Positions 6,823 through 9,874 of a stretch of DNA of 9,874 nucleotides are shown here, piece after piece. This DNA comes from Pseudomonadota bacterium. Its GTDB lineage: Bacteria; Pseudomonadota; Alphaproteobacteria; Caulobacterales; Caulobacteraceae. How positions within the stretch are numbered: the stretch's first letter is position 1; each line of letters begins with the position of its first letter. The notes under the pieces were generated by a model. That model was given only the letters and a program-made list of their open reading frames with translations, was not told the DNA's origin and did no database searches. The stretch lies in assembly GCA_023445955.1 (NCBI GenBank), contig JAEXJH010000458.1:1-9874 (forward strand), written 5' to 3'. A program made the position numbers and the translations under genes.

Positions 6823-8006
6823 GCGGGCTTTCGGATCATCACGTAGAGGCGTCCGGAAGTCATCGTGGTGGCGTCGCGGCGCAGGGCGATGTCGGCCCGT
6901 TCGACGATGTCGAAGGCGGGCGCGGCGGCCATCTGGATGTGATCCTCGCCGTGGGCGTAGCGGGCCGAGGGCAGCAGGCTCCAACCGGTCTCGCCCAGCT
7001 CGGTGCTGATGGCCAGCACGCCGCCCGGCGTCAGAGCCTGCGCCGCCGCCTCGAACAACGCGACCAGATCGCCGAAATAGATCAGCACGTCGCTTGAGAA
7101 GATCAGGTCGAAGCTGGCCGGCGACGCACGCAGGAAAGCCTCGGCCTCGGCTTGGGTCAGAGCGTCGTAATCGCCGCGCTCGGCCGCCTTGGCCAGCATG
7201 CCGCCGGAGAGATCGACACCCGTCAGACGCCCGCCGAAGCGCCGCAGATGCGGGCCGGCAAGACCGGTGCCGCAACCCAGGTCGAGGATCCGCTCGAAGC
7301 GCTCGCCGCGCCGAGCGACCAGGTCGGCCAGCAGGGCGGGGGCCTCATAGCCCAAATGTTCCGTCAGCCGGTGATCGAAGTGGTCGGCGAAACCGTCGAA
7401 CAGGGCCTCGACATAGTCGGCGGGCGCCCGGTCGATGGTCTGGTCGCTCAGGACCCGAAGTTCGTGGGCGCGGACCCGGTCTTCGGGCGCCGCCCGCGTC
7501 AGCCAGTCGCCCAGCACCTGCGCCGCCGCCAGCCGCTTGAAGGCCACCAGCACGGAGAAGCCTTCCTGGGCGACGGTCTTCAGGTCTTCAGCGTCGGTCC
7601 CGGCCAGAGCAAGATAGCGGTCCAGCGCCGCCTCTGCGGACACGGTCTCTACGGCGGCGTAGGCGGCCGCGCGCGCCCAGGTCAGTTGGGCGCCGCCGCC
7701 CAGGGGCTCGCCCACCGTCTCGAACGCGGCGTCGGCGCCGGCGAAGTCGCCGGTCATGTAGAGCGCCTGGGCCAGGCAGGTGCGCCACAGCGGCTCGGAC
7801 TCCGGTGTTGCCGCCGCGCGCGCCAAAGCTGTCGCGGCCTCGGGAAAGCGGCGGATGTTCATCAGGGTCACGCCCAGGCCGAACAGGGCGGGGCCATGGT
7901 CGGGATGGCTGGCCAGCACAGCGTTGAAGCCGGCCTCCGCCGCTTCGAAGCGGCCTTCGCCGACGGCGGCGACCGCCGCGTCGAGGGTTTCCTGCAGGAT
8001 GTCCAC
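6819..8006 (-). CDS. TPR-repeat SAM-dependent methyltransferase
   Basis: Predicted class I S-adenosylmethionine methyltransferase with N-terminal TPR-like helices, resembling the family annotated as predicted methyltransferase containing TPR repeats (COG4976 type). The protein is 395 residues. TPR-like helical pairs span about 5-130. A linker motif, YVEALFDGFADHFDHRL (198-214), characteristic of this family, leads into the Rossmann fold. Motif I is ILDLGCGTG (240-248), the acidic motif II is GVDLSGGML (263-271), and a later strand carries SSDVLIYF (304-311). The substrate is unknown; TPRs suggest a protein partner or target. I chose GTG at 8006 because GGAGA stands 7 bases upstream. The open frame continues to 8306, but that part lies inside dprA and is Arg/Pro-rich shadow sequence. 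The gap to dprA is 26 bases, so the two are probably cotranscribed. Confidence 0.9.
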   Translation of the reverse strand: MDILQETLDAAVAAVGEGRFEAAEAGFNAVLASHPDHGPALFGLGVTLMNIRRFPEAATALARAAATPESEPLWRTCLAQALYMTGDFAGADAAFETVGEPLGGGAQLTWARAAAYAAVETVSAEAALDRYLALAGTDAEDLKTVAQEGFSVLVAFKRLAAAQVLGDWLTRAAPEDRVRAHELRVLSDQTIDRAPADYVEALFDGFADHFDHRLTEHLGYEAPALLADLVARRGERFERILDLGCGTGLAGPHLRRFGGRLTGVDLSGGMLAKAAERGDYDALTQAEAEAFLRASPASFDLIFSSDVLIYFGDLVALFEAAAQALTPGGVLAISTELGETGWSLLPSARYAHGEDHIQMAAAPAFDIVERADIALRRDATTMTSGRLYVMIRKPA

Positions 8007-8013
8007 GCCTGGT

Positions 8014-8018
8014 TCTCC
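8014..8018 (-). promoter_or_regulatory. Ribosome binding site of the methyltransferase
   Basis: GGAGA on the leftward strand, 7 bases before GTG 8006. It is among the strongest Shine-Dalgarno matches in the window and fixes the start about 100 codons inside the longest open frame. Confidence 0.7.
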
Positions 8019-8032
8019 GTTGCCGGAGGTCG

Positions 8033-9130
8033 TTATGACTGCGCCACCAGTCCGCCGTCCAGCAACTCGCCGCGACCGGCTAGGCACAGCTCGACCAGCG
8101 CCGCCATCACCGCCGAGGTCGGGGCGGCGGCGGCGCGGACCAGGTCGTTGCGCGAGACGGGCGTGGGCGAGAGCAGGGCGGCGACCTTCTCGCGCAGGGC
8201 GTCGTGGTCGATGTCCAGGTCCGGCTGGGCCTCGTAGCCGCGATCTCGTTCGCGCAGGTGGATCTGGCTCGACAACGAGCGCAGCACGTCTTCGGCGCCC
8301 TCGCACAGGATCGCGCCCTGGCGGATCAGGTCGTTCGTGCCTTTCGAGCGCGGGTCCAGCGGTGAGCCGGGCACGGCGAAGACGTCGCGGCCCTGCTCGG
8401 CGGCCAAGCGGGCGGTGATCAGCGAGCCGGACTTCAGCTCGGCCTCGACCACCACGACGCCGCAGGACAGGCCGGAAATGATCCGGTTCCGGCGCGGGAA
8501 GTCCTTGGCCTGAGCGCGGCGGTCGGGCGCGCTCTCGGAGACGACGCAGCCCTCGGCGGCGAGGCGCGCGTGCAGCTTATCGTGCTCGGGCGGATAGATG
8601 TCGCCGACCCCGCCGCCCAGCACGGCCACGGCGCCGGTGGGCAGCGAGCCCTCATGCGCCGCGCCGTCGATTCCGCGCGCCATGCCCGAGACCACGACAT
8701 AGCCGGCGGTCCCCAGGTCCGTCGCCAGCTGTCGGGCGAAGCGCTGGCCGGCGGCAGAGGCGATGCGCGCGCCGACGATGGCCAGGCTGGGCTCGGACAG
8801 TAGCTCGACCCGGCCGAGCGACCACAGCACGGGCGGCGGCGGATCCAGGGCCGCCAGCCGCGGCGGAAAGTCCGGCTCGCAGCCGCAGATCAGGCGAGCG
8901 CCCATCTTCGCGCCGGCTTCCAGCTCCCGTTCGATCACCTCGCGCGGCGGCAGAGACAGCGGCACGGCGCGGCCGCCGCGCCGCGAGAGGTCGGGCAGGG
9001 CCGACAGCGCCCGTTCGGGCGTGCCGTAGCGATTGATCAGATGTTCGAAGGCGACGGGGCCGACCGTCTCGGTGCGCGCCAGGCGCAGCCAGGCGAAGCG
9101 CTGGATGTCCGAGAGCCGGCCTGGCGTCAC
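8033..9130 (-). CDS. dprA: DNA-processing protein DprA (Smf family)
   Basis: DprA binds single-stranded DNA and loads RecA onto it, protecting incoming strands during natural transformation; it is also widespread in bacteria not known to be competent. The protein is 365 residues. An N-terminal helix-hairpin-helix-like region (about 8-60) is followed by the Rossmann-like DprA domain (about 70-280), with AIVGARIAS (117-125), VVVSGMARGIDGAAH (145-159), FPRRNRIISGLS (211-222), LKSGSLITARLAAEQGR (232-248) and VFAVPG (250-255). A C-terminal winged-helix (DML1-like) segment covers about 305-362. GTG at 9130 overlaps the plsY stop as GTGA, so translation is likely coupled. The frame runs upstream to 9253 only inside plsY, with Arg/Pro-rich shadow sequence, so a longer form is unlikely. 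The methyltransferase gene follows after 26 bases. Confidence 0.95.
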   Translation of the reverse strand: MTPGRLSDIQRFAWLRLARTETVGPVAFEHLINRYGTPERALSALPDLSRRGGRAVPLSLPPREVIERELEAGAKMGARLICGCEPDFPPRLAALDPPPPVLWSLGRVELLSEPSLAIVGARIASAAGQRFARQLATDLGTAGYVVVSGMARGIDGAAHEGSLPTGAVAVLGGGVGDIYPPEHDKLHARLAAEGCVVSESAPDRRAQAKDFPRRNRIISGLSCGVVVVEAELKSGSLITARLAAEQGRDVFAVPGSPLDPRSKGTNDLIRQGAILCEGAEDVLRSLSSQIHLRERDRGYEAQPDLDIDHDALREKVAALLSPTPVSRNDLVRAAAAPTSAVMAALVELCLAGRGELLDGGLVAQS

Positions 9131-9777
9131 GGCGCGTCGACGACGGGCGGCGCCTCGTCCTTCTTCTTGCCGATCTTGGGCTCCTGGCCCTTGAGCAGGC
9201 GGGCGATGTTCTCGCGGTGGCGGATGAAGATCAGCACGGCCATGAACAGGCACAGCACCATGATCGGGTAGGGCTGGTCGAAGGCCAGGGCGAACGGCGC
9301 GGCCAGTACGGCGGCGACCAGCGCGGCCAGCGAGCTGATGCGCAGCAGGAAGGCCACGGCCAGCCAGGTCGCGCCGGCGGCGATCCCCACCGGCCAGGCG
9401 GCGCTCAGCAGCACGCCGTAGAAGGTGGCCACGCCCTTGCCGCCCTTGAACTTCAGCCAGACGGGGAACAGGTGGCCCAGGAACGCCGCGCCGCCGGCCA
9501 AGGCGATGATCGCCGGATTGCCGTGAGTCAGGTAGCGGGCCAGCAGCACCGCGACCACGCCCTTGCCGGCGTCGCCCAGCAGGGTGATGGCCGCCAGGTC
9601 CTTGCGTCCCGAGCGCAGCACGTTAGTCGCGCCGATATTGCCCGAGCCGATCTGGCGGATGTCGCCGGCCCCGCCCAGGCGCGTGGCGATCAGCCCGAAC
9701 GGGATCGACCCGAGCAGGTAGCCGCCGACGATGGTGATGGCGAGCGTCAGATAGGTGGCGGCGGCGAGATCTTGCAC
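9127..9777 (-). CDS. plsY: Acyl-phosphate:glycerol-3-phosphate acyltransferase
   Basis: Inner-membrane acyltransferase that moves the fatty acyl group from acyl-phosphate (made by PlsX) to glycerol-3-phosphate, forming lysophosphatidic acid, the first step of phospholipid synthesis. The 216 residues match the family length. The signature motifs are all present: GSGNIGATNVLR (43-54), GDAGKG (68-73), HLFPVWLKFKGGKGVAT (102-118) and RHRENIARLLKGQEPKIG (186-203), with SIPFG at 24-28. Hydrophobic segments lie at about 6-30, 62-82, 86-108, 119-142, 145-166 and 170-186. The C-terminus is hydrophilic (KKKDEAPPVVDAP). The start is GTG at 9777, with AGGG 7 bases upstream. The stop overlaps the dprA start by four bases. 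Confidence 0.97.
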   Translation of the reverse strand: MQDLAAATYLTLAITIVGGYLLGSIPFGLIATRLGGAGDIRQIGSGNIGATNVLRSGRKDLAAITLLGDAGKGVVAVLLARYLTHGNPAIIALAGGAAFLGHLFPVWLKFKGGKGVATFYGVLLSAAWPVGIAAGATWLAVAFLLRISSLAALVAAVLAAPFALAFDQPYPIMVLCLFMAVLIFIRHRENIARLLKGQEPKIGKKKDEAPPVVDAP

Positions 9778-9784
9778 GTTTCGA

Positions 9785-9788
9785 CCCT
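9785..9788 (-). promoter_or_regulatory. Ribosome binding site of plsY
   Basis: AGGG on the leftward strand, 7 bases before the GTG start at 9777. It supports a non-ATG start; no in-frame ATG is available nearby. Confidence 0.5.
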
Positions 9789-9838
9789 AAGGCGAGTTGC
9801 GCGCGAATTCAACCGCTGCGCAAGCGAGAGTTGTGGCG

Positions 9839-9874
9839 TCAGGTGTAGTGCAGAGTCGGGGACAGGGCAAAAGC
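9839..9874 (-). CDS. Possible 3' end of an upstream leftward gene
   Basis: Reading leftward from the window edge, one frame is open for 11 codons (AFALSPTLHYT) to TGA at 9841-9839. Eight of those 11 third positions are G or C, which is more gene-like than the other frame I compared. In many alphaproteobacteria pyrC precedes plsY, but these residues are too few to assign, and the stretch could be non-coding. Confidence 0.2.
   Translation of the reverse strand, partial: AFALSPTLHYT

Noticed and set aside
5983..7275. Leftward open frame of about 430 codons antisense to the TonB-like gene
   Set aside because: Arg/Gly/His-rich low-complexity product typical of a G+C shadow. It also overlaps the methyltransferase catalytic domain in another frame.
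8007..8306. N-terminal extension of the methyltransferase by about 100 residues
   Set aside because: This part lies inside dprA and is Arg/Pro-rich shadow sequence. GTG 8006 has a strong GGAGA at the right distance.
9131..9253. N-terminal extension of DprA by 41 residues
   Set aside because: It lies entirely in the plsY C-terminal coding region and shows shadow composition. The GTGA overlap start at 9130 is the usual operon arrangement.

Overview
The window is about two-thirds G+C by eye, and nearly every codon ends in G or C. Gene content and order point to an alphaproteobacterium, most likely Caulobacter or a close relative (Caulobacteraceae). Pointers are plsY-dprA close to topA-rnr, a TopA with one zinc finger plus cysteine-free GRFGP repeats, and GTG starts. 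The genus is inferred, not proven by any single sequence.

Layout from left to right. Bases 2-94 hold two head-to-head copies of a 37-base hairpin repeat, just beyond the 3' end of rnr. Bases 105-5578 are a leftward block: topA (DNA topoisomerase I), a 124-residue membrane-anchored Pro/Ala-rich protein of unknown role, and rnr (RNase R), with gaps of 37 and 55 bases, probably one transcript. A divergent intergenic region (about 5579-5759) separates topA from two rightward genes: a roughly 56-residue hypothetical protein, and a 263-residue TonB-like protein with an N-terminal membrane helix, a 13-proline run and an unrecognised C-terminal domain. A CRP/FNR-type palindrome lies just before the TonB-like gene. 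The TonB-like gene converges on a leftward TPR-methyltransferase gene, and the two share a CTAG over their stop codons. The methyltransferase is the third gene of a second leftward block, plsY-dprA-methyltransferase, with a 4-base GTGA overlap between the first two and a 26-base gap before the third. About 97 bases of plsY leader complete the window, possibly with the last codons of another leftward gene.

The core genes are housekeeping: phospholipid synthesis (PlsY), single-strand DNA handling in recombination or uptake (DprA), relaxation of negative supercoils (TopA) and decay of structured RNA (RNase R). In many alphaproteobacteria plsY, dprA, topA and rnr are collinear neighbours. Here about 2.4 kb (methyltransferase, TonB-like gene, small ORF) lies between dprA and topA. 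That block, the hairpin repeats and the small protein between topA and rnr are the parts least explained by known biology. I see no tRNA, rRNA, CRISPR array, insertion sequence, phage gene or defence system, and nothing that is convincingly a new multi-gene system.
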